Positions 48,320 through 56,104 of a stretch of DNA of 64,000 nt are shown here, one piece after another; position 1 is the stretch's first letter; every line of letters begins with the position of its first letter. This DNA comes from Verrucomicrobiota bacterium. Lineage in GTDB: Bacteria; Verrucomicrobiota; Verrucomicrobiia; Chthoniobacterales; UBA10450. The stretch spans positions 1-64,000 of the forward strand of contig QHQA01000057.1 of the NCBI GenBank assembly GCA_003219695.1, in the 5' to 3' direction. The translations under genes were made by a program, and so were the position numbers. The notes beneath the pieces were generated by a model. It saw only the letters and a program-made list of their open reading frames with translations. It did no database searches and had not been told where the DNA came from.

Positions 48320-49162
48320 TCAGTGATTCCGGCTAGTCAGGGAGGTACCACCCGCAAGCTCATCGAGAGAAAGATTAAACGCCTCTTCGATAAATTTCCG
48401 TGTCTTCGGCTGCGTAGCGAGTGACGCCACAACTCTTTGCGGTGCGTAGAGTCCGGCGTTTCGCTGAAATTTCGCCTCCCCACGCGGAACAGTTTTTTGC
48501 CATCGAATTGCAACAAGGTACTGCGCTAACTCCGGATCGTCCGCGTTTTCAAACAGATTCGGCTCCCGAAGTTGCGCAGGTTGAAGCGGCTTCCCGCGGA
48601 AACGAAACTGCTTTACACGCACCGCTCGCCTCTCAACTACGCCGACGCCAGCGTACCCCGATCCAGTAAGATACGCGACAACTACATCGCCAAGATTCAG
48701 GCGATCAAGCTGCTCACTCCAATTCCGCCCATTGCCAGCAGCGAGGAACCCAAATCTTCGACAATCCTCCCAAGAACGATGTGGGCCTTCAGCTACGTTA
48801 ACGTAGTAAATGTCATTGAAGAAATCGAACTCGGGCAACTGAACGTGCATTGAATACAAGGGCCGGAACACTCGTCGCGAGTGATGTCCCTGCACGATAT
48901 TCTCTAGAGAACGACCCAGCTTCCAAATAAGCGTAGCCTCGACGAGAAATGCCTCCTTTTCAGTGAGGCCTTTAGCAATGACGCGGATAATTGGCTCTTC
49001 GCCCGATTTTCGAATTGCAGCGACGCGCTTTGCCATTCCAGACTCACCCGATGCCCCTAACTGTGCGTCTTTCCGCCCACCGCAGCCCTTACCATAGTAG
49101 AACTCCTCGTAATTCCGAGGGTCGATATAAACATAGACATAGTAGTCGGATCGCTCTGGCAT
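48320..49162 (-). CDS. GIY-YIG (LEM-3-like) nuclease fused to EVE/PUA-like domain
   Basis: YVYVYIDPRNYEEFYYGKGCGGR ... GLTEKEAFLVEATLIWKLGRSLENIVQGHH; C-terminal SWEDCRRFGFLAAGNGRNWSEQLDRLNLGDVVVAYLTGSGYAGVGVVERRAV. Confidence 0.75.
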   Translation of the reverse strand: MPERSDYYVYVYIDPRNYEEFYYGKGCGGRKDAQLGASGESGMAKRVAAIRKSGEEPIIRVIAKGLTEKEAFLVEATLIWKLGRSLENIVQGHHSRRVFRPLYSMHVQLPEFDFFNDIYYVNVAEGPHRSWEDCRRFGFLAAGNGRNWSEQLDRLNLGDVVVAYLTGSGYAGVGVVERRAVRVKQFRFRGKPLQPAQLREPNLFENADDPELAQYLVAIRWQKTVPRGEAKFQRNAGLYAPQRVVASLATQPKTRKFIEEAFNLSLDELAGGTSLTSRNH

Positions 49163-49252
49163 AGATCGCGCCCCTTCTAGCAAGAATCACCGCAGATCGC
49201 AAGTTTTCATTCACGATTAGGCCGTCGCGGCACCGTGACGAACAACTGCCAC

Positions 49253-49618
49253 TTATTTCGCTGTTGGCAGACCGGCGGCTTTCCAGGCTTTGAAGCCGCC
49301 GGCCATGTTGCGGACGTTTTTGTAGCCCATCTTTTGCAGGCTCTCAGTCGCCAGCGCGCCGCGGCCGCCTCCGCCGCAATGACAAACAATCATTGCGTTC
49401 GGATCCGGCACTTTTTCTTCGATGTCGAGCTCGATGGTGCCTCGGCTCAGGTACATCGCGCTTGGAATGTGGCCTTCGTCCCATTCGTCTTTCTCTCGGA
49501 CATCCACGATCACTGCTTCGCCACTTTTCAATTTCGCTGCCGCATCCTGCGGCGAGATTTCGGTGATGTTTCTCTTTGCCTCTGCGACCAATTTTTGGAA
49601 ACGAGCATGTCCTGCCAT
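49253..49618 (-). CDS. Rhodanese-like domain protein
   Basis: GEAVIVDVREKDEWDEGHIPSAMYLSRG, MIVCHCGGGGRGALATESLQKMGYKNVRNMAGGFKAWKAAGLP. Confidence 0.88.
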   Translation of the reverse strand: MAGHARFQKLVAEAKRNITEISPQDAAAKLKSGEAVIVDVREKDEWDEGHIPSAMYLSRGTIELDIEEKVPDPNAMIVCHCGGGGRGALATESLQKMGYKNVRNMAGGFKAWKAAGLPTAK

Positions 49619-49627
49619 ACCTCAACC

Positions 49628-49771
49628 TAACCACGGATTACGCGAATGGCACGGATCGAAAAGCGGCGTCAGGCCGCCGCACTCCAAAGCGCTTCCCGCC
49701 ACGGCGGGCAGGCAGCGCGAAACGGCGCGCCCTACCAATTTAATCCGTGTTATCCGCTTAATCCGTGGTTA
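49628..49771. repeat. Composite inverted-repeat element, TAACCACGGATTA tips
   Basis: taaccacggattacgcgaatggcacggat ... atccgtgttatccgcttaatccgtggtta, with inner hairpins and a GTAG-hairpin at 49715-49735. Confidence 0.75.
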
Positions 49772-49782
49772 AAGATGTCTTT

Positions 49783-50460
49783 CTATTCGTAGCGCAAGGC
49801 TTCGATGGGATCGAGGGCGGCGGCTGTGCGCGCGGGGTAAAAGCCGAAGAAAACGCCGACTGCTGCGCTGAACAAAAATGCGATGGCGATTGAGCTGATC
49901 GATATCAGCGTGGGCCAATGCGCGTAGATCGAGAGAACGCGGGATGCGGCGATGCCGCAGACGATTCCAATCACGCCGCCGACGGAGCTCAATGTTACGG
50001 CTTCAATTAAGAATTGAGTGAGAATGTCGTTGCCGCGCGCGCCGACGGCCATGCGCACACCGATCTCGCGTGTCCGCTCGGTCACGCTCACCAGCATGAT
50101 GTTCATGATGCCGATTCCGCCGACCAGCAGCGATACGCCCGCGATTGCGCCGAGCAGGACTGTCATTACGCGCGAGGTCGCTGTGGCCGTTTCGGCGATC
50201 TCCTGTTGCGTGCGCACGGTGAAATCATCATCGTGCCCCGGCCGGATGTTGTGCCGTTGTCGTAGCAACGAGATGATTTGTTGCTGGGCGGCTTCGACTT
50301 GACGGTTATCGGCGATTTGCACATTGATGTTGCGCAAAGTGGTGCCGCCGATGACGCGTTTCATCGCGCTGGTGTACGGCATCACGACGATGTCGTCCTG
50401 ATCGACGCCTTGCGGGCTCAATCCCTTTGGCGTGAGCACACCGGTAATCGTGAACGGCAC
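49783..50460 (-). CDS. MacB-like ABC permease, C-terminal part (frameshifted)
   Basis: PFTITGVLTPKG, GGIGIMNIMLVSVTERTREIGVRMAVGAR. Confidence 0.85.
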   Translation of the reverse strand: MPFTITGVLTPKGLSPQGVDQDDIVVMPYTSAMKRVIGGTTLRNINVQIADNRQVEAAQQQIISLLRQRHNIRPGHDDDFTVRTQQEIAETATATSRVMTVLLGAIAGVSLLVGGIGIMNIMLVSVTERTREIGVRMAVGARGNDILTQFLIEAVTLSSVGGVIGIVCGIAASRVLSIYAHWPTLISISSIAIAFLFSAAVGVFFGFYPARTAAALDPIEALRYE

Positions 50461-51001
50461 ATTTTTTGATCCGCAAAATTTGGCCTATAGGGTTTTCGTT
50501 GCCATAAATCTCCGTAGCGGTTGTGCGGCCAATCACGCAAACCTTGTTTGCGCTGCGCACATCCTGTGGCGTAAAGGGTGCGCCGTCGGCGAGCGGCCAC
50601 TGGCGAATATCGAAATAATCCGCTGATTCGCCGAAGATTCTCGTGAACCAGTTTTGATTTCCGGCTGCCACTTGCGTGGTCGAGACAACTTCTTCGCTCA
50701 CGCCGATGACGCCGGGCACTTCGCGTCGGATCGCTTCGGCGTCTTCAATTTTCAACGTGCCTGCGCCGCCCCAGCCGGTGCGGATGCCACTCGACGTGGT
50801 GCTTCCGGAAAAGATCAGGATCACGTTTTGTCCAAGGCTGGCGATTTGCGCTTCCACCTGCGCCTTGGCGCCGTTGCCGATCCCGGCCATCGCAATGACT
50901 GCCCCGACGCCGATGATGATTCCCAGCGCAGTGAGCACGGAACGCATTTTGTTGCGGCGCAGCGCGCGGTAGGCAACGTGAAATGTGGGCGCGATTCGCA
51001 T
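50306..51001 (-). CDS. MacB-like ABC permease, N-terminal part (frameshifted)
   Basis: AYRALRRNKMRSVLTALGIIIGVGAVIAMAGIGNGAKAQVEAQIASLGQNVILI; frame lost at T6 run 50462-50467. Confidence 0.85.
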   Translation of the reverse strand: MRIAPTFHVAYRALRRNKMRSVLTALGIIIGVGAVIAMAGIGNGAKAQVEAQIASLGQNVILIFSGSTTSSGIRTGWGGAGTLKIEDAEAIRREVPGVIGVSEEVVSTTQVAAGNQNWFTRIFGESADYFDIRQWPLADGAPFTPQDVRSANKVCVIGRTTATEIYGNENPIGQILRIKKCAVHDYRCAHAKGIEPARRRSGRHRRDAVHQRDETRHRRHHFAQHQCANRR

Positions 51002-51008
51002 TTGGTTC

Positions 51009-51040
51009 GTTAAAGCGTTGAAGCGTTAGAGCGTTGAAGG
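51009..51040. repeat. Octamer array
   Basis: GTTAAAGC GTTGAAGC GTTAGAGC GTTGAAGG. Confidence 0.75.
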
Positions 51041-51197
51041 GGAGCGCGGGCATGTTGCCCGCCCTGTCCGGCATTTTGCCGGACAGCTTCCAGGCGAGAT
51101 CGATGTGAACGTCGATTCACTCGTCAGCATGGTCGACATCAATACAAGAGCCGCCGGCAACATGCCGGCGGCAGCGGGCAGAATGCCCGCGCTCCCC
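51039..51197. repeat. Nested palindromic element, copy C
   Basis: GGGGAGCGCGGGCATGTTGCCCGC...CCGCCGGCAACATGCCGGCGG...GCGGGCAGAATGCCCGCGCTCCCC. Confidence 0.85.
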
Positions 51198-51228
51198 ATA
51201 ACATCCGCGCTTGTCGTCAAACTCTGCA

Positions 51229-51972
51229 TTACTCGTTTGCTCTGCGCTTAATTTGGTCCGTCGCGTCTAGTCGTCGCGCCACAACGTGATCGTGCGTGAT
51301 CAGCCCGTCGCGCATGATGACGTTGCGCTGCGCGTAGGCAGCGATGTCCTGCTCGTGAGTGACCATGACGATCGTGATTCCGCGCTCGTTGAGCTGCTGA
51401 AAAATCGCCATAATCTCGACGCTGGTGCGGCTGTCGAGATTTCCGGTTGGTTCATCGGCGAGCAACATCTCGGGATCGTTGATCAAGGCGCGGGCAATTG
51501 CGACGCGCTGTTGCTGACCACCGGAAAGCTGGCTCGGATGATGATCTTCGCGGCCGCCGAGCCCGACTGAGGACAGGACGCGATCGGCTTTTTCGCGAAG
51601 CTGCGCATGCGACAAGCGCTGCGCACTGTAAATCAGCGGCAACTCGGCATTCTCGCGCGCGGACGTGCGCGGTAGCAGATTAAAATTTTGGAACACGAAA
51701 CCGATTTTGCGATTGCGAATATCGGCGAGCTGATCGCGGTTTAGTCCGGAAACGTCTGCGTCGTCGAGAAAGTACTGCCCAGAACTTGGCCGGTCGAGGC
51801 AGCCCAGCATGTTCATCAGTGTTGATTTGCCCGAGCCGCTGGCACCCATGAGCGCGACGAATTCGCCGCGTTTGATTTCAAGCGACACGCCGCGCACGGC
51901 GGGCACTTCCATCTCGCCGGTGCGATAAACTTTGTGGACCTCCAGCAACCTAACGAGTGCACCGTCTGTCAT
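51229..51972 (-). CDS. ABC transporter ATP-binding protein, MacB/LolD type
   Basis: VALMGASGSGKSTLMNMLGCLDRPSSGQY, LSGGQQQRVAIARALINDPEMLLADEPTGNLDS. Confidence 0.94.
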   Translation of the reverse strand: MTDGALVRLLEVHKVYRTGEMEVPAVRGVSLEIKRGEFVALMGASGSGKSTLMNMLGCLDRPSSGQYFLDDADVSGLNRDQLADIRNRKIGFVFQNFNLLPRTSARENAELPLIYSAQRLSHAQLREKADRVLSSVGLGGREDHHPSQLSGGQQQRVAIARALINDPEMLLADEPTGNLDSRTSVEIMAIFQQLNERGITIVMVTHEQDIAAYAQRNVIMRDGLITHDHVVARRLDATDQIKRRANE

Positions 51973-51998
51973 ATGGCTTGAAGTTCGCTGGCAGATGT

Positions 51999-52075
51999 TG
52001 TAGCCGCGTCTCTGTGAGACGCGCGGGACGTGCGTGTGAAGCCAACGTTGCGCTTCGCACAGCGAAGCGGCTACA
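51999..52075. repeat. Inverted pair of GTAG-hairpin modules (BIME-like)
   Basis: GTAGC CGCGTCTC TGT GAGACGCG ... CGCTTCGC ACA GCGAAGCG GCTAC. Confidence 0.8.
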
Positions 52076-52116
52076 GTAGCCCGCGAGTAAAATGGCGAGT
52101 TCTCGTTTCCTCGCCA

Positions 52117-53304
52117 TCATGGGAACCTCCGCGGGCCGCCGAAGGGATTTGCAGGAGTCGATGTTCTGGCGGCTGCAGAAGTTAATTCTGCGGTCACAAC
52201 GCGATCGCCTTCCTTCAATCCTTCAACAACTTCGGTCACGACGCCGTCGCTGATTCCTGTTTTGATTTGCACTGGCTTCGGTTGGTTGCCGGACAAAACA
52301 TAGACGGTACGCTCGCTCGTTCGTCGCTGGCGCGCACCGACGCCACGCGCGCCTGCGGGCGCGGGCGATCTGGATCCCATTTCGGGGGGCGCCGCTTCCG
52401 CCGGGCGATAACGCAGCGCGGCGTTCTTGATCTGGAGCACGTTGTCCTTATGTGCGACGATGATTGAAACGTTCGCGGTCATTCCCGGTTTCAATTTCAA
52501 ATCCGGATTGCTTACGCCGATGACCGTGTCGTAAGTCACCACGTTCTGCACTGTGATGGGCGCGTTGCGCACTTGCACAACTTTGCCGTGGAATGTGCGC
52601 ATCGGGAACGCGTCCACGGTGAAATCGACATCCTGTCCCACTTGCACGACGCCGACATCCGCCTCAGCGACATTCGAGTCGATCTGCATTTTGGTGAGAT
52701 CATTTGCGATTTGGAAAATGACCGGCGCCTGCAGACTGGCGGCGACGGTCTGGCCGACATCGACACTGCGCGAGATCACGACGCCATCGATCGGCGACGT
52801 GATGGTGCAATGCTCGAGGTCCGCCTTTGCCTTATCGAGCGCGCCTTGTTTGATTTTCACGTTGGCTTCGGCTTGATGAAGATTGGCCATCGCCTGATCG
52901 AGATCGGCTTGAGAAGATGTTTTCCGAGCGAAGAGGTCCTGTGTGCGTTTTGCGTTCACCCTTGCGAGCTCGAGCGCAGCTTGCGCGTTGGCCAGGTCGC
53001 CCTCGGCCTGGGTGACAGTGGCTTGAAAAAGCGCCGGATCAATCTGCGCTACTACCTGGCCGGCTTTGACCTGCGAATTAAAATCCACGAACAACTTCGC
53101 GATGTTCCCCGAGACCTGGCTGCCAACCTGCACGTTGACCACCGGATTGAGCGTGCCCGCCGCGGTAACCGCCTGAGTGACTGGACCACGCGTAACGGTT
53201 GCAGTCTGATAATTTGCAGCGCCACTGTTGCGGCACTGCCGGACAACAAGCAGGACAATTACCAGCCCGACAATAACGACGAGCCAGGGGAACAAACGTT
53301 TCAT
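52117..53304 (-). CDS. Periplasmic adaptor (MacA-like) of efflux system
   Basis: AAGTLNPVVNVQVGSQVSGNIAKLFVDFNSQVKAGQVVAQIDPALF, TITSPIDGVVISRSVDVGQTVAASLQ. Confidence 0.92.
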   Translation of the reverse strand: MKRLFPWLVVIVGLVIVLLVVRQCRNSGAANYQTATVTRGPVTQAVTAAGTLNPVVNVQVGSQVSGNIAKLFVDFNSQVKAGQVVAQIDPALFQATVTQAEGDLANAQAALELARVNAKRTQDLFARKTSSQADLDQAMANLHQAEANVKIKQGALDKAKADLEHCTITSPIDGVVISRSVDVGQTVAASLQAPVIFQIANDLTKMQIDSNVAEADVGVVQVGQDVDFTVDAFPMRTFHGKVVQVRNAPITVQNVVTYDTVIGVSNPDLKLKPGMTANVSIIVAHKDNVLQIKNAALRYRPAEAAPPEMGSRSPAPAGARGVGARQRRTSERTVYVLSGNQPKPVQIKTGISDGVVTEVVEGLKEGDRVVTAELTSAAARTSTPANPFGGPRRFP

Positions 53305-53349
53305 TTAATCAGCGGTTGACGCGCCTATAGTAAAAGACAGGAGGAGCCG

Positions 53350-54144
53350 GTGCGGCGTTACATCGAAATATATTCCATCATGCTTCGCAACTCGCTTATT
53401 CGCGAGATGAGCTTTAAGGCAAATTTTCTGCTGTGGATGGTGGTGGAGATCCTTTGGTTCTGCGGGCAGATCGTTTTCTTCAGCATCATCTTTGGCAACG
53501 TCGATCACATTGGCGACTGGACCAAATGGGAAGTCGTGCTGCTCGTCGGCACGCACCAGATTATCGCGCAACTGTTCCAGGCGTTCTTTTTTGTAAACGT
53601 CGCAAACGTCCCCGAGCTGGTGCGCACGGGAAAGTTGGATTCCGTTCTGGTGTTGCCGATCGACAGCCAGTTTGCGGTGTCCACGAAACAATTTGGGCTC
53701 GACAGCATCGTAAACGCGGCGCTCGGTGGCGCAGTGGTTTGCGTTTCGTTGTCTAAGTTGGGCGTGGTGCCAAATCCGCTTTCTATCTTGCTGTACCTCA
53801 CGGCGCTTTGCTTCGGCATCGCCGTGCATTATTCCATCATGCTCGGTCTCGCGGCGGTCAGTTTTTGGATCGTCCGCGCGCAGGGGCTGGTCTATGGCTA
53901 TTTCAATTTTCTGAACATTGCGCGTTATCCCGACGTGATTTACCCGTGGCTTTTCCGGATCATCTTCGGCTGGGTCATTCCGGTGGTGATCATTGCGAAT
54001 ATCCCAGCGCGCCTGCTCATCAAATCCTTTGGACAGCCGTTTCCGCTGATGTTTCACCTGGTTGTCGCATCGACGATTGTTTTTTGGCTGTCCCGCGTTT
54101 TCTGGAGATTTGCCCTGCGGCATTACTCCAGCGCGAGCTCGTAA
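53350..54144 (+). CDS. ABC-2 family permease (DUF990-type)
   Basis: MRRYIEIYSIMLRNSLIREMSFKANFLLWMVVEILWF, six-TM pattern; GTG start. Confidence 0.75.
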   Translation: MRRYIEIYSIMLRNSLIREMSFKANFLLWMVVEILWFCGQIVFFSIIFGNVDHIGDWTKWEVVLLVGTHQIIAQLFQAFFFVNVANVPELVRTGKLDSVLVLPIDSQFAVSTKQFGLDSIVNAALGGAVVCVSLSKLGVVPNPLSILLYLTALCFGIAVHYSIMLGLAAVSFWIVRAQGLVYGYFNFLNIARYPDVIYPWLFRIIFGWVIPVVIIANIPARLLIKSFGQPFPLMFHLVVASTIVFWLSRVFWRFALRHYSSASS

Positions 54145-54331
54145 AACAGCCATCTTGGCTGTCTTGTCGATCGGGCATCTTGCCTGAAAACAAGATACAT
54201 GCTGGCAGCCTGCATGACAGAACAGGCACGGATGCTCTATGTTACGAAATATCCGCTTGCGCAGTGGACGAAATATTCTTAATTAAGCGTCCATTTTTCC
54301 GGCGCCAGGCGATTAGAGGGCGCTTACAGTT

Positions 54332-55036
54332 ATGGCAAAACCAACGAAAAAGAAGAGTTCTGCGAAAAAGTCCGCTGCGCGAAGGCCGCGGCCGACGCGC
54401 AAGGTCCACGCCAAGAAGGCTCCCCGGAGGCGGGCTGCGGCGCGGCAGGCGGGCTCGAAAAAGGCTGTGCGCGGCGCGAAGACTGCGCGACGTGCGCCGA
54501 AAATTAAACGAGAGAGCACAGAATCGCCTGCGACACTATTGGGGCTGAATCATCGCGAAAAGAGGCTCGATCCGTTCATCCGAAAGCAAAAACAAAAGCT
54601 CCTCCAGCTTCGCGATGCCATGGTCGATTCGATGGCCGGTGTGGCCCAAGGCACGCTTCGCTCCCGCGCTGAAGGCAGCGAAGCTTCCGCTTTTGGCATG
54701 CACCAGGCGGATGCCGGATCCGACGCCTACGATCGCGATTTCGCGTTGAGTTTGCTTTCGCAGGAGCAGGACGCGCTTTACGAAATCGATGAGGCGCTCA
54801 AGCGCATCGAACTGGGGACGTACGGAAAGTGCGAGATGTCGGGCAAACCAATCCCGCATGCGCGGCTTGAAGCGATCCCATTTGCCCGTTTCACCGTTGA
54901 ATGCCAATCGCAGCTGGAAAAACAAAGTAGAGCGGCCCGCGTACGTCCATCGGTCACCTCTTTGTTCGGCTTGACGGAGGAGGAAGGCGGCGAGGCCGAG
55001 GAGGAGGAAGCCACGCCCGCGGAAGTGAAGGAGTGA
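54332..55036 (+). CDS. TraR/DksA-like protein with Lys/Arg-rich N-terminal tail
   Basis: KKSSAKKSAARRPRPTRKVHAKKAPRRRAAARQ; ALYEIDEALKRIELGTYGKCEMSGKPIPHARLEAIPFARFTVECQSQLE. Confidence 0.8.
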   Translation: MAKPTKKKSSAKKSAARRPRPTRKVHAKKAPRRRAAARQAGSKKAVRGAKTARRAPKIKRESTESPATLLGLNHREKRLDPFIRKQKQKLLQLRDAMVDSMAGVAQGTLRSRAEGSEASAFGMHQADAGSDAYDRDFALSLLSQEQDALYEIDEALKRIELGTYGKCEMSGKPIPHARLEAIPFARFTVECQSQLEKQSRAARVRPSVTSLFGLTEEEGGEAEEEEATPAEVKE

Positions 55037-55042
55037 CGCGGA

Positions 55043-55216
55043 ATGGCTCAGGAAATTGTCACGCTGGAATGCACTGAGGCTAAAGCGCTGGGCAAACCCG
55101 TCTCGCGCTACATGACCACGCGAAACAAAAAAAGTCCGCGCACGCCGAATCGCCTCCAGAAAAAGAAATACAATCCGTTTTTGCGGCGACACACGTTGCA
55201 CCGCGAAACCAAGTAG
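55043..55216 (+). CDS. rpmG: 50S ribosomal protein L33
   Basis: [57 protein letters not shown]; absent from ORF track because it is below 60 aa. Confidence 0.9.
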   Translation: MAQEIVTLECTEAKALGKPVSRYMTTRNKKSPRTPNRLQKKKYNPFLRRHTLHRETK

Positions 55217-55222
55217 CAATTG

Positions 55223-55462
55223 ATGCAGCCAAAAACCCCAAAACGCCGTTCCGCGTTCCGCCGCGCGAATCGCCCCATGCCGCGGCGCCGGATCGATATC
55301 GCCATCGAAGCGATCGATTACAAGAACCCCGATCTGCTGAAAAAATTTGTCAGCGAGAGCGGGAAGATCCTTCCTCGTCGCGTAACCGGCATGCCGGCGC
55401 ACCTGCATCGCAGAATCACGCGCGAGATCAAACGCAGCCGTTCCGTGCTGTTGATGAAGTGA
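55223..55462 (+). CDS. rpsR: 30S ribosomal protein S18
   Basis: [55 protein letters not shown]. Confidence 0.92.
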   Translation: MQPKTPKRRSAFRRANRPMPRRRIDIAIEAIDYKNPDLLKKFVSESGKILPRRVTGMPAHLHRRITREIKRSRSVLLMK

Positions 55463-55604
55463 CAAATTTGGCTCGCGCCAAATTTGTCATCCCGAGCGAA
55501 GCCGCCTGCCAAGCCGTAGCTTTATGCGGAGGCTGGAGAGATCTCTCAATAAAAGCCGTCGCTCACGCCCATCAGAGCAGATCTCCCGCTGCTTCGAATG
55601 ATGT

Positions 55605-55628
55605 GGGCGTTTCACAGAAACGCCCTAC
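55605..55628 (-). repeat. GTAG-hairpin REP-like module
   Basis: minus strand GTAG GGCGTTTC TGT GAAACGCC. Confidence 0.75.
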
Positions 55629-55635
55629 AACAATT

Positions 55636-55670
55636 GGGTGTTGAATATTGGGCGTTGAGCGTTGGACGTT
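55636..55670. repeat. Heptamer array
   Basis: GGGTGTT GAATATT GGGCGTT GAGCGTT GGACGTT. Confidence 0.75.
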
Positions 55671-55676
55671 TTCCCG

Positions 55677-56042
55677 TCACCGCCCCTTCCGGGTCCTTTC
55701 GCCTTCCTCGATCAGCTCCCAAAACTCGCGGGTCTCGCCCAGTTGCGCGTCTTCGGAGACCGGCAGTTTGCTGCGGAAAAGAAAATCGCGGAACGTGTTT
55801 TTGTGTAACACGCGGTGGACCTTGATGCCTTTGTCGGTCTTCGCGAAATAAATCCGGTAATCTTTCGCGCGGTAGCGATACAACCTTTTTCCCTTGCGCT
55901 CGATCACGCCAAACCGGTCCGAATCGAGTTGATCCAGGTCTTCGGGGAGGATTTGAAACTCGGTCAGCAACTCAAGCTGCAATTTCTTTGGCAGCGCTGA
56001 GATCTCGGCCGCGCTCAGTTCGTTAAAGATGATTTGGAACAC
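55677..56042 (-). CDS. RelE/ParE-like toxin-fold protein
   Basis: MFQIIFNELSAAEISALPKKLQLELLTEFQ, KRLYRYRAKDYRIYFAKTDKGIKVHRVLHK. Confidence 0.7.
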   Translation of the reverse strand: MFQIIFNELSAAEISALPKKLQLELLTEFQILPEDLDQLDSDRFGVIERKGKRLYRYRAKDYRIYFAKTDKGIKVHRVLHKNTFRDFLFRSKLPVSEDAQLGETREFWELIEEGERTRKGR

Positions 56043-56104
56043 CGGCAGAAAAGTTAAAGTGGCTAAAAGTATTACAAGGTTAAATCATGCTCCGAGGCGA
56101 CCGT

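Noticed and set aside
52335-52375. GC-rich hairpin in the macA-like gene (CGCGCC-TGCG-GGCGCG)
   Set aside because: No GTAG adjacent, and the region is a low-complexity linker, so it was not counted as a REP-like module.
53305-54153. 282-aa ORF (-)
   Set aside because: Antisense to the ABC-2 permease; composition looks like mirror coding.
54536-55465. 309-aa ORF (-)
   Set aside because: Antisense to dksA-like, rpmG and rpsR, which are clearly coding on +.
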